64,000 bases of DNA from Azospirillum oleiclasticum. GTDB lineage: Bacteria > Pseudomonadota > Alphaproteobacteria > Azospirillales > Azospirillaceae. The notes under the pieces are model-generated. The model saw nothing but the letters and a program-made list of their open reading frames with translations, was not told the DNA's origin and ran no database searches. Shown piece by piece: positions 45,739 to 53,106 of the stretch. Position 1 is the stretch's first letter. Each line of letters begins with the position of its first letter. The stretch spans positions 620,001 to 684,000 of the forward strand of contig NZ_JABFFR010000001.1 of NCBI RefSeq assembly GCF_013423485.1. The letters are read 5' to 3'. Made by a program: the position numbers and the translations under genes.

Positions 45739-46872
45739 ATGGAACCATCCTTCACGCTGGGCATCGAGGAAGAATATCTGCTGGTCGACCGGAACACGCG
45801 CGACATCGTGCGCGATCCGCCCGACGCCATGCTGGAGACCTGCCAGACCCGCGCCCCCGGCCAGATCCACCCGGAGTTCCTGCGCTGCCAGATCGAGGTG
45901 GGCACCCGCGTGTGCGCCACGCTGGCCGAGGCGCGCGACGAGCTGGCGCGCCTGCGCGGCACCGTGGCAGGGGTGGCCAGGGATTACGGGCTGGCGCCGA
46001 TCGCCGCCTCCACACATCCCTTCGCGGCGTGGGAACCGCAGCGCCACACCAACCGCGATCGCTACAACATGCTGGCGCGCGACCTGGGGGCGCCGGCGCG
46101 CCGGCTGATGATCTGCGGCATGCACGTGCATGTGGGGATCGAGGACGACGATCTGCGCATCGACCTGATGAACCAGGTCCGCTACTTCCTGCCGCATCTG
46201 CTGGCGCTCACGACGTCCTCGCCCTTCTGGCGGGGGCGCGACATGGAGCGCAAGAGCTACCGCCTGTCCGTGTGGCACGAGTTGCCGCGCACCGGCATGC
46301 CCGACGCCTTCCAGAGCTTCGGTGAGTACCAGCAGCATGTGGACATCCTCGTGCGCGCCGGGATCATCGAGGATGCCAGCAAACTGTGGTGGGACATCCG
46401 CCCGTCCCAGCGGTTCCCCACGCTGGAGATGCGGATCACCGACATCTGCACGCGGCTGGACGACGCCATCACCGTGGCGGCGCTGTTCCGCTGTTTGCTG
46501 CGCATGCTGTGGCGGTTGCGCATCCGAAACATCGCGTGGCGGCCCTACCGCAACCTGCTGATCGAGGAAAACCGCTGGCGGGCGCAGCGCTACGGGCTGG
46601 ACAGCGGGCTGGTGGATTTCGGGCGCGGGGTCGTCGTGCCCTGCGCGGATCTGCTGGAGGAGATCCTGGACCTCACGGCCGAGGACGCGGAGCATTTCGG
46701 CTGTGTGGAGGAGGTGACGCGGGTGCGGGAGATCCTTGCCCGCGGCACCAGCGCCCACCGTCAGGTCGCGATCCACCGCGACTCGCTGGAAGCCGGGGCC
46801 GACGGGTGGGAGGCGCTGCACCGTGTGGTGGACTGGCTGGTCGAGGAGACGGTGCTGGGCGTTCCGGTGTGA
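45739..46872 (+). CDS. carboxylate-amine ligase (YbdK, glutamate-cysteine ligase 2 family)
   Basis: 377 residues. 'TLGIEEEYLLVD' (metal-binding Glu cluster), 'EFLRCQIEVGTRVC', 'GMHVHVGI' and 'DIRPSQRFPTLEMRITD' are the hallmarks of the GCS2/YbdK family. E. coli YbdK has weak glutamate-cysteine ligase activity; true substrates are unsettled. Its pairing with an N-formylglutamate amidohydrolase-like protein suggests both act on a glutamyl or N-acyl amino acid. ATG 45739 lies right at the family N-terminus. Confidence 0.9.
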   Translation: MEPSFTLGIEEEYLLVDRNTRDIVRDPPDAMLETCQTRAPGQIHPEFLRCQIEVGTRVCATLAEARDELARLRGTVAGVARDYGLAPIAASTHPFAAWEPQRHTNRDRYNMLARDLGAPARRLMICGMHVHVGIEDDDLRIDLMNQVRYFLPHLLALTTSSPFWRGRDMERKSYRLSVWHELPRTGMPDAFQSFGEYQQHVDILVRAGIIEDASKLWWDIRPSQRFPTLEMRITDICTRLDDAITVAALFRCLLRMLWRLRIRNIAWRPYRNLLIEENRWRAQRYGLDSGLVDFGRGVVVPCADLLEEILDLTAEDAEHFGCVEEVTRVREILARGTSAHRQVAIHRDSLEAGADGWEALHRVVDWLVEETVLGVPV

Positions 46873-46881
46873 CCGGCTGCG

Positions 46882-47349
46882 TCACAGCTCGCCGCGACGG
46901 GCGAGCACGAGGTCGGCGCCACGCCCCTGGCGACGCACAACCGAGTCGGCCTGCACCACGATCTCGCCGCGGTCGAAGATGCGCTGGAACAGGCTGCGGA
47001 TGCTCGCCCGCGCGCTGACCGTCAGCAGGCCGTTGGGGGGATCGGCGGAAATCGACAGCGGACCTGGCCGGGCGCCGAGATAACCGGCGGGGAAGGCCGC
47101 CTCGAAGAAGCGGCGCATGTGGGCGTCGCGCTGCTCGTCGAAGAGGACGCGACCACCGGCTAGCGCGGCGGAGTCCACCGCGTGCGCCAGCTTGGCCCGG
47201 ACGATGCTGCTGCGCAGTGTGTCGAAAGCGAAGGCACCGGCCATCGCCACCGCGATCAGCACCGCACCGGCCACCAGCCGACCGGCGAGCCGGCCGGACC
47301 GCGGCGGATCACGCGTGACCATGGGAGCGGGCTGGTACAACATCACCAT
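46882..47349 (-). CDS. TadG/TadE-like membrane protein, unassigned
   Basis: 155 residues; start ATG 47349, with ATG 47343 and 47322 possible. One N-terminal membrane helix ('LVAGAVLIAVAMAGAFAFD') is followed by 'AKLAHAVDSAALAGGRVL', which resembles the start of Flp-pilus TadG-like proteins. The rest has beta character. No tad/cpa genes are near, and the protein is much shorter than TadG, so it may be a relic or a stand-alone pseudopilin-like protein. It converges on the YbdK-type gene with 9 bp between. Confidence 0.6.
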   Translation of the reverse strand: MVMLYQPAPMVTRDPPRSGRLAGRLVAGAVLIAVAMAGAFAFDTLRSSIVRAKLAHAVDSAALAGGRVLFDEQRDAHMRRFFEAAFPAGYLGARPGPLSISADPPNGLLTVSARASIRSLFQRIFDRGEIVVQADSVVRRQGRGADLVLARRGEL

Positions 47350-47476
47350 CGCGGTGCTCTCTTATTGCGTCGCTGTGGATGGATTCAATTATCTCCACAA
47401 ATATTAAAGGAGGGTTTCATAAACGGCGCGGCCTTGTGACAAAACGTGCAATCCGCCCGAATTCGTCGAAAATCAT

Positions 47477-47510
47477 TTTGGATTGTCGATGATTTCTCGG
47501 AAAATCCAAA
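47477..47510. repeat. AT-rich inverted repeat
   Basis: TTTGGATT (47477-47484) and AATCCAAA (47503-47510) flank an 18-nt spacer. They lie in an unusually AT-rich 226-bp gap (47350-47575) that also carries AAAGGAGGG near 47406 without a following gene. The function is unclear; an operator for either flanking gene is possible. Confidence 0.3.
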
Positions 47511-47575
47511 TGGTTACAGACATGGAGGTGCCGTAGGCTTTGCCGGGCGACGGATCGGAAGATGATCCCCGAGCT

Positions 47576-47941
47576 CTACAGTGCCAGCGACAGGATCAGG
47601 CTGAGCACCCACAGGCCACCGGCGAGAACGCCAACGGCGCGCGCGTATCGCAGGTAGGTTTCCTGCAGCGTCCTCATCAGGATGCGCTGCGCCAGCCCGG
47701 GCGGCGGCCGGTGCCGTTCATCGAGGATGGTCCAGAGTTCGGTCCGGCGGTAGGGGCGGTGCGGGGCCTCCCAGGCCTTGAGGAACAGGACGGCCACCAT
47801 CAGCGACGACAGGATGGCCCCGGCCTGGGTTGCCATCGCCGGGTCGAAGCTCAACCCGATCATCATCGAAAAAATGCCGAACGCCGCGAATCCGCAGGCC
47901 CGGCGGACCGTCTCCTCGGCGCGCGCCTCGATCTCCTGCAT
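47576..47941 (-). CDS. small membrane protein (unknown)
   Basis: 121 residues with three likely membrane helices ('CGFAAFGIFSMMIGLSF', 'GAILSSLMVAVLFLKAW', 'AVGVLAGGLWVLSLILSLAL') and a short basic middle loop ('HRPYRRTELW'). No family is recognised. It is the last of three consecutive minus-strand genes for small membrane proteins and starts 65 bp after the preceding one. Confidence 0.6.
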   Translation of the reverse strand: MQEIEARAEETVRRACGFAAFGIFSMMIGLSFDPAMATQAGAILSSLMVAVLFLKAWEAPHRPYRRTELWTILDERHRPPPGLAQRILMRTLQETYLRYARAVGVLAGGLWVLSLILSLAL

Positions 47942-48006
47942 GCTCTCGACCGCCTCCCGCTCGTTCTCCGGTCAGCAACCGCAACAACCCCGATGGGCAA
48001 TCCGTC

Positions 48007-48324
48007 TCACAGGATGCCGGCGAGTGTCCAGGCCGCCGGCAGACTCAACAGCACCGCCGTGCCGAGCCAGATGGACAGGCTCCGCATCCCGGTATCCGCG
48101 GCTCCCGTCGCCCGCTCGTAGAGGGCGGCGGGCACGCCGCTCACCAGCATCGTCAGCAACGCCAGCACCAGCGGGCTGACGAAGAACAGCATGCCCGGAA
48201 CCACCAACAGAAAGTCCGGCATCCACAGGGGCGCCGTCTGCCACATCAGCCACACCGCGGGCGAGAACAGCCCGTTGAGCAGGCACACAAGCCCAAGGGC
48301 GGCGAACAGTCCGCGCGGCGTCAT
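48007..48324 (-). CDS. small membrane protein (unknown)
   Basis: 105 residues from ATG 48324, separated from the upstream gene's stop by a single base. Three hydrophobic stretches ('LFAALGLVCLLNGLFS', 'FFVSPLVLALLTMLVSG', 'LGTAVLLSLPAAWTLAGIL') dominate, and 'VPAALYERATG' forms a cytosolic loop. No family recognised. Coupling with its neighbour indicates a common role. Confidence 0.6.
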   Translation of the reverse strand: MTPRGLFAALGLVCLLNGLFSPAVWLMWQTAPLWMPDFLLVVPGMLFFVSPLVLALLTMLVSGVPAALYERATGAADTGMRSLSIWLGTAVLLSLPAAWTLAGIL

Positions 48325-48325
48325 G

Positions 48326-48655
48326 TCAGCCGACCCCGCCCGCGACGGGGGCCACGGTCGGCACCATACCGGCAGCAAACATCGCCACCGACACCACGCC
48401 GCGAATCAGGAAGACCCACAGCGCAGTGACCGGGACCAGCAGGGCGCCGGGCACCGCCCGAGGCGTGATCACGGCGACCGCCGCCACCGCCCAATCCGTC
48501 AAGGTCCGGAAGGCCCGCCAGATGTAATTGGGCGAGTCGGGCGGCACGAAGATGGACAGCAGCCACCGTCCGACGCAACTCCACGCCACCACCGACAAGG
48601 CGTAGGTGACGATCCAGAAGGGAAGGTGGCCGAGAAGGAAATCGGGTTGCTGCAT
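48326..48655 (-). CDS. small membrane protein, weakly YggT-like
   Basis: 109 residues, first of three small membrane protein genes. Helices 'WIVTYALSVVAWSCVGRWLLSIFV' in parts and a C-terminal pair surround 'DSPNYIWRAFRTLTDWAV' and 'ITPRAVP', which recall the YggT family (short proteins tied to cell division or osmotic tolerance). The similarity is by eye only. ATG 48655 follows a purine-rich stretch. Confidence 0.6.
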   Translation of the reverse strand: MQQPDFLLGHLPFWIVTYALSVVAWSCVGRWLLSIFVPPDSPNYIWRAFRTLTDWAVAAVAVITPRAVPGALLVPVTALWVFLIRGVVSVAMFAAGMVPTVAPVAGGVG

Positions 48656-48690
48656 GGTCGGGTCCGGCGTCGGCCAGGAATTCGGCCAGG

Positions 48691-48721
48691 AAAAGGGCGG
48701 GGCCGCCTTCGCAACCCCGCC
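48691..48721 (-). terminator. Rho-independent terminator of actP
   Basis: On the minus strand GGCGGGG (48715-48721) pairs with CCCCGCC (48696-48702) around a 12-nt loop, and CTTTT follows. It starts 24 bp after the actP stop and separates it from the small membrane protein genes. Confidence 0.7.
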
Positions 48722-48744
48722 TCTGTCTAGCGCATTGCCGCGCC

Positions 48745-50604
48745 TCAGTCAGTCTTGGCGTGCGCGTCGGCCAGCTTCACCGACCCGCGGGGAACGCGGA
48801 TGGAGTCGATGAAGTCCTGCATCGCCTGCGACGGCTGGCGGGTGAACTGGCTCACCACATAGGTCACCAGGAAAGCCAGCGGGACACCGAAGATGCCGCC
48901 GGAGATGTTGTTGATCCCCCACAGCCGCGCAACGTCGCGGCCGCGTGCCTTCACGATGTCCGCGCTGCCGTCGCCCAGCAGGCCGTTCCAGAAGGAGGCG
49001 AAGCCGGGGCCCCAGAACTCCGTCCAGATCAGGTAGCCCATGGTCACGCTGAAGCCCACGATCATGCCGGCGCAGGCACCGGCGTTGCTCGTCCGCTTGT
49101 ACCAGACACCCATGACCAGCGGGGCGAAGAGACCCGCCGCGGCAATGGAGAAGGCCCACGCCACGAGGAACAGGATGTTGCCGCCGATGGTGCTGGCGAC
49201 CCAGGCGGCGATCAATGCCACGCCGATCAGAAGCACGCGGGCGGTGACCAGGCGCCGCTTGGTGTCCGCCTTCTGATTGATCATGCGGAAGTAGACGTCG
49301 TGGCTGAGGGCGTTGGCGATGGCGAGCAGCAGCCCGTCCGCGGTGGACAGCGCCGCGGCGAGACCACCCGCCGCCACCAGCCCGGCGATCACATAGGGCA
49401 GGCCGGCGATCTCCGGTGTGGCCAGCACGATGGCGTCGGGATGGATGCTGAACTCGGCGAGCTGCAGGATGCCGTCGGTGTTGAGGTCCTTGATGGTGAC
49501 GAGGCCGATCTGGCCCCAGGCCTGGACCCAGGCCGGCAGGGTGGCGATCGATTGGCCGATGACGTTCTGGTAGACCTCCAGCTTGGCAAAGGCGGCGTAG
49601 GCCGGGGCCGTGAAATACAGCAGGAAGATGAAGAACAGGCTCCAGGCCACCGACTGGCGCGCGTCGCGCACCGACGGGGTCGTGAAGTAGCGCATGAGGA
49701 TGTGCGGTAGCGAGGCCGTGCCGATCATCAGGCAGAAGATCAAGGCGAAGTAGTTTACCGCCGAGTTCCAGGAGAAATTGCCCCTGGCGTCGGCGAAGGC
49801 GGTGGCGTGGCCCTTGGCGATGCCGAGCTGCTGCTCCAGGACCTGGATTTTTTCCAGTGCTTGGCCATACATGATCTGCGGGATGGGAACGCCCGTGACC
49901 TTGGCCGAGAGCATGACCACCGGAATCAGATAGGCGATGATCAGGATGATGTACTGCGCCACCTGCGTCCAGGTCACCGCCCGCATGCCGCCCAGCATGG
50001 AGCAGACGAGGATGCCGGCCAGACCCACGAACACCGCGATCTCGAAGGAGATGCCGAGGAAGCGCGACGCGATGATGCCGACGCCGACGATCTGCGCCAC
50101 CACATAGACGAAGGATGCGGTGATCAGCACGACGACGCCCAGCAACCGCGGGAAGTTGCCGCCGTAGCGCGCGCCCAGGAAGTCCGGCACCGTGTACTGA
50201 CCGAACTTGCGCAGGTAGGGCGCCAGCAGGATCGCCACCAGCACATAGCCGCCGGTCCAGCCGAGCACGAAGGCCAGACCGTCGTAACCCAGCGCGTAGA
50301 GCGAGCCGGCCATACCGATGAAGGACGCGGCGCTCATCCAGTCCGAACCGGTGGCCATGCCGTTGTACAGCGCTGGCACGCGTCGCCCGGCCACATAATA
50401 TTCGGAAAGCTGCGCCGTCCGCGAAATGATGCCGATGTAGGCGTAGACGCCGATCGTCAGGAAGACGAAGAGATAGCCGATGATGCGGTTCGGCACACCC
50501 ATCTGCTCGAGGATGGCCAGCAGCACCACGAAGGTGGCGAAACCGCCGGTGTAGATGCCGTAGATCTTGCCAAGATTGTTGATGAAATCGCCTTTCTCGG
50601 ACAT
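48745..50604 (-). CDS. actP: acetate/cation symporter (sodium:solute symporter family)
   Basis: 619 residues with about 13 membrane helices. SSF signatures include 'SEYYVAGRRVPALYNGMATGSDWMSAASF' in parts, 'GWTGGYVLVAILLAPYLRKFG', 'GLAAALSTADGLLLAIANALSHDVY' and the C-terminal 'ISGGIFGVPLAFL'. It takes up short carboxylates (acetate and similar) with Na+ or H+. GGGGAAACGG precedes ATG 50604. The DUF4212 small subunit is encoded 13 bp upstream in the same direction. Substrate by family; no direct evidence in the window. Confidence 0.9.
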   Translation of the reverse strand: MSEKGDFINNLGKIYGIYTGGFATFVVLLAILEQMGVPNRIIGYLFVFLTIGVYAYIGIISRTAQLSEYYVAGRRVPALYNGMATGSDWMSAASFIGMAGSLYALGYDGLAFVLGWTGGYVLVAILLAPYLRKFGQYTVPDFLGARYGGNFPRLLGVVVLITASFVYVVAQIVGVGIIASRFLGISFEIAVFVGLAGILVCSMLGGMRAVTWTQVAQYIILIIAYLIPVVMLSAKVTGVPIPQIMYGQALEKIQVLEQQLGIAKGHATAFADARGNFSWNSAVNYFALIFCLMIGTASLPHILMRYFTTPSVRDARQSVAWSLFFIFLLYFTAPAYAAFAKLEVYQNVIGQSIATLPAWVQAWGQIGLVTIKDLNTDGILQLAEFSIHPDAIVLATPEIAGLPYVIAGLVAAGGLAAALSTADGLLLAIANALSHDVYFRMINQKADTKRRLVTARVLLIGVALIAAWVASTIGGNILFLVAWAFSIAAAGLFAPLVMGVWYKRTSNAGACAGMIVGFSVTMGYLIWTEFWGPGFASFWNGLLGDGSADIVKARGRDVARLWGINNISGGIFGVPLAFLVTYVVSQFTRQPSQAMQDFIDSIRVPRGSVKLADAHAKTD

Positions 50605-50617
50605 ATCCGTTTCCCCT

Positions 50618-50887
50618 TCATTCTTCGGCGACGTCGAAATCCTCGTCGATCTGGTTCTGCTTGCGGGCAAACCAGAACAGCGCGACGACGAAGACGATGA
50701 GGGAACCCTGGGCCGCCATGTAGAAACCAAGGGGGAAGCCGAGGACGTGTATGGTGTTCAGCGACGGCGCGAATACGTGGACCAGGAAGCTGAAGGCAAA
50801 CCAGATACCCAGCATCGTCCACATCAGCGCCGAGGTCTTGGCCCAATAGGCTTGTGCCTTCTCGGGTGTGATTTCGGCATTTTTCAT
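50618..50887 (-). CDS. DUF4212 small subunit of the symporter
   Basis: 89 residues. It has two helices ('ALMWTMLGIWFAFSFLVHVFAP' and 'GSLIVFVVALFWFA') with 'LGFPLGFYMAAQGS' between, the DUF4212 hallmark. These proteins occur almost only next to ActP-type symporters and are considered their small subunit. ATG 50887 is preceded by GGGAGG. It is the first gene of the transport operon. Confidence 0.9.
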   Translation of the reverse strand: MKNAEITPEKAQAYWAKTSALMWTMLGIWFAFSFLVHVFAPSLNTIHVLGFPLGFYMAAQGSLIVFVVALFWFARKQNQIDEDFDVAEE

Positions 50888-51116
50888 GATGACCTCCCAA
50901 TGATCGCAGTCTTGCCTCACACAGTTGCAGACGGCGCGGCATTGCCGTGCCGGAGCGAGCGCCGGACTCCTTTTCGGGCATCGGTTGGTCCGATGCTCCA
51001 ATTTCCTTACCGCTCGTGCGGTTGATTGTTTAGGTTCTCAATAAATATCATTCTGCTAAGCTGGGTGCAAGAACTCGCACGCATCGCTTGTGAAGAGAGC
51101 GAAGGGGGATGGATCG

Positions 51117-51749
51117 GTGTTGAGCGCCCTGAAATCACTGTGGACCTCCGCACCGCGCGCGGCGACCGTGGACGATCTGCGCACGTTCCTGTCCCGCCGG
51201 GCGGCCTTTGCCGCGCAGAAGGCGGTGACGGATTATTGCGAGGTCAAGGCCGGGCTGAACCGGGACGCGCTGTTTGCCGAGGCGAGCTTCCGCGACGCGC
51301 TCACCGCCTGTCGGTGGGAGAGTTTCGCGGCGGTCCTTTCCGATCTGCTGGTGCTCGCCCATACCCACCTCGCTCCGCATGTCGCCGGGCACGAGACCGT
51401 GCTGGCGGAGCGGCTGGCGGGGGTCGGGCGGGCGATCCTCGCGGCCGAGCCCCCGCCGGCCCACCGGCCGGAGGGGTGGGACGATGTGACGGTCGCGATC
51501 GCGTCGCGGCTGGCCGAAACCGCCGGTCATCCGCCCCGCCCCCCGGCGGAGGTTGCGCGCGCCGCCGCCCGGCGGGTGCTGGCGACCCTGCCGATCCACG
51601 AGAACCATCGGCGCACCGATCGGGAGGCGATCGTCGGCGCCGTCCGCTTCCACATCGTCTCGGCGTGGGACGCGATGCTGATCGAGGTGGACGCCGCCGC
51701 GACGGCCGCCGACCTGCTGTCCGATCGCAGGACCGGGCTGGCGGGTTAG
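51117..51749 (+). CDS. unknown protein divergent from the symporter operon
   Basis: 210 residues from GTG 51117, with GGGGG 8-9 nt upstream; TTG 51120 or GTG 51090 are possible. Mostly helical, Ala/Arg-rich, no signal or membrane segment. A conserved-looking core 'RLAETAGHPPRPPAEVARAAARR' in parts and 'DAMLIEVDAAATAADLL' gives no family. Together with the next two genes it forms a co-directional block whose closest neighbour is actP, so a role in controlling acetate uptake is possible but inferred. Confidence 0.65.
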   Translation: MLSALKSLWTSAPRAATVDDLRTFLSRRAAFAAQKAVTDYCEVKAGLNRDALFAEASFRDALTACRWESFAAVLSDLLVLAHTHLAPHVAGHETVLAERLAGVGRAILAAEPPPAHRPEGWDDVTVAIASRLAETAGHPPRPPAEVARAAARRVLATLPIHENHRRTDREAIVGAVRFHIVSAWDAMLIEVDAAATAADLLSDRRTGLAG

Positions 51750-51816
51750 CTGCCTTCTATCCGGACCCGCCGGGCGTTAAGATCACTGCGGATGTGCGGC
51801 AGGCGGGGGCGCGCCC

Positions 51817-53085
51817 ATGGCGGGCGGCATGTGGATCGGGGTGATGCTGGGGCTGGCGGGGGCGGGTGCCGCCTTGGCGTGGCTGGGGCTGGAGGCGGCG
51901 CGCCTGGTTGGCGACGATCCGCTGGCCTACGCGCTGGATATGGGGGCGCTCGCCGTCGGCGTCATCGCTTTGTGGGTGGTGTTCGCCCGCCTCTCCCGCC
52001 ACGTCCGGGACCTCGGCCGGCTTCGTGACGCGATCGGAACGATCCGCCACCGAAATGAACGCCTTGAGGAGTGGGAGCAGGGACGAACCGACGAGTTGGG
52101 TGCCATCGGGCGCGCCGTCGCCGACCTTCTCCGGCGCGAGCGGCGCAGCGGCGGTGCCGGCGGTGGCAATCTCGCCGCTGTGGCGGCGCTGCTTGCGGAG
52201 CCGGTCCTGGTGCTGGCCGAGACCGGGCGCATCGCCACCATCAACGGCCCCGCTGCCCGCATCCTGGGCACCGGGGCGGAGCCGGGGCGCAATGTGTACG
52301 ACCTTCTGCACCGGCCGGAGCTGTTCCGCGCCATCGAACGGGCACGGGAAAGCGGGGAGGCGGTGGTGGCGACGCTGCGGCGTGGCGACGGTGCGGAGGT
52401 GACGGCGCGCGTTGCCGATCTTGGCCTGCACAACGGCGCGCTGGTTCTTTTCCAGACCGGAACGGTCGACGCGCGCGCGCTGGCGGGGCCGGCCGGACGT
52501 GGTGTGCAGGCGCACACCGGTGATGACGAGCCGCTGGTCACCTTGCCGATGACCGCCCTCTGGGTGGCCACGGCGTCGACCGCAGCGGGGGGCGAGCGGG
52601 TCGTCTCGGTGGGAACCGTCCGGCTGTCGGGGCTGCGCGTGTTCCCGACCGTATCGCTGGAACTGTCCATCGATCCTGGCGAACCGGTCCTCGCCGAAGG
52701 CTCCGCCGCGGTGGCTCCGGGTGCTCGTGGATTTGCCGGTGCGTGGCCGGTCATCCAGCAGGCGCTGCGTGGCACCGTCGTTGTTGCTGTGGCGGCGACC
52801 GACACCGTCGCGGCGCTGGCGCGGGAGGCGGAGTTGGCGGGGCTGGAAGCCTGGGAGCCGCCGCCGGCTCTGGATGTCGGACGACTCGCCGCGGCGGTCG
52901 ATCCGGCCCTGGCCGGCCTTGGCGCCGACGCCCTGGCCGACGCACTCGGAATTCCGGAGGACCGGCGGCACGGCGCCTTCGCGCCCGCCTATCGGCTGGC
53001 GGAGCTGGCGTCGACCGTGATCGGGCGCTTGGTGGAGCAGGGTGTGGACACCCACGCCGCCGCCCGCGCGGCCGAAGGTGATTGA
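51817..53085 (+). CDS. membrane PAS protein with degenerate DnaQ/exonuclease-fold domain
   Basis: 422 residues. Two N-terminal helices (5-28, 41-57), a coiled linker, then a PAS-like domain (about 120-215: 'VLVLAETGRIATINGPAARILG'). The final ~180 residues match the DEDDh exonuclease plan in order ('VSVGTVRLSGLRVFPTVSLELSIDPGEPVL' in parts; 'VVVAVAATDTVAAL'; 'DALGIPEDRRHGAF'). The catalytic residues appear lost: the DxE site reads as small residues near 251-254, and the final H-x4-D has His385 but Pro390. It is therefore likely a sensory or binding module, not a nuclease. CBS-DUF294 gene lies 21 bp downstream. Confidence 0.72.
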   Translation: MAGGMWIGVMLGLAGAGAALAWLGLEAARLVGDDPLAYALDMGALAVGVIALWVVFARLSRHVRDLGRLRDAIGTIRHRNERLEEWEQGRTDELGAIGRAVADLLRRERRSGGAGGGNLAAVAALLAEPVLVLAETGRIATINGPAARILGTGAEPGRNVYDLLHRPELFRAIERARESGEAVVATLRRGDGAEVTARVADLGLHNGALVLFQTGTVDARALAGPAGRGVQAHTGDDEPLVTLPMTALWVATASTAAGGERVVSVGTVRLSGLRVFPTVSLELSIDPGEPVLAEGSAAVAPGARGFAGAWPVIQQALRGTVVVAVAATDTVAALAREAELAGLEAWEPPPALDVGRLAAAVDPALAGLGADALADALGIPEDRRHGAFAPAYRLAELASTVIGRLVEQGVDTHAAARAAEGD

Positions 53086-53106
53086 CCGCCTGGAGGGGAG
53101 GATCGC

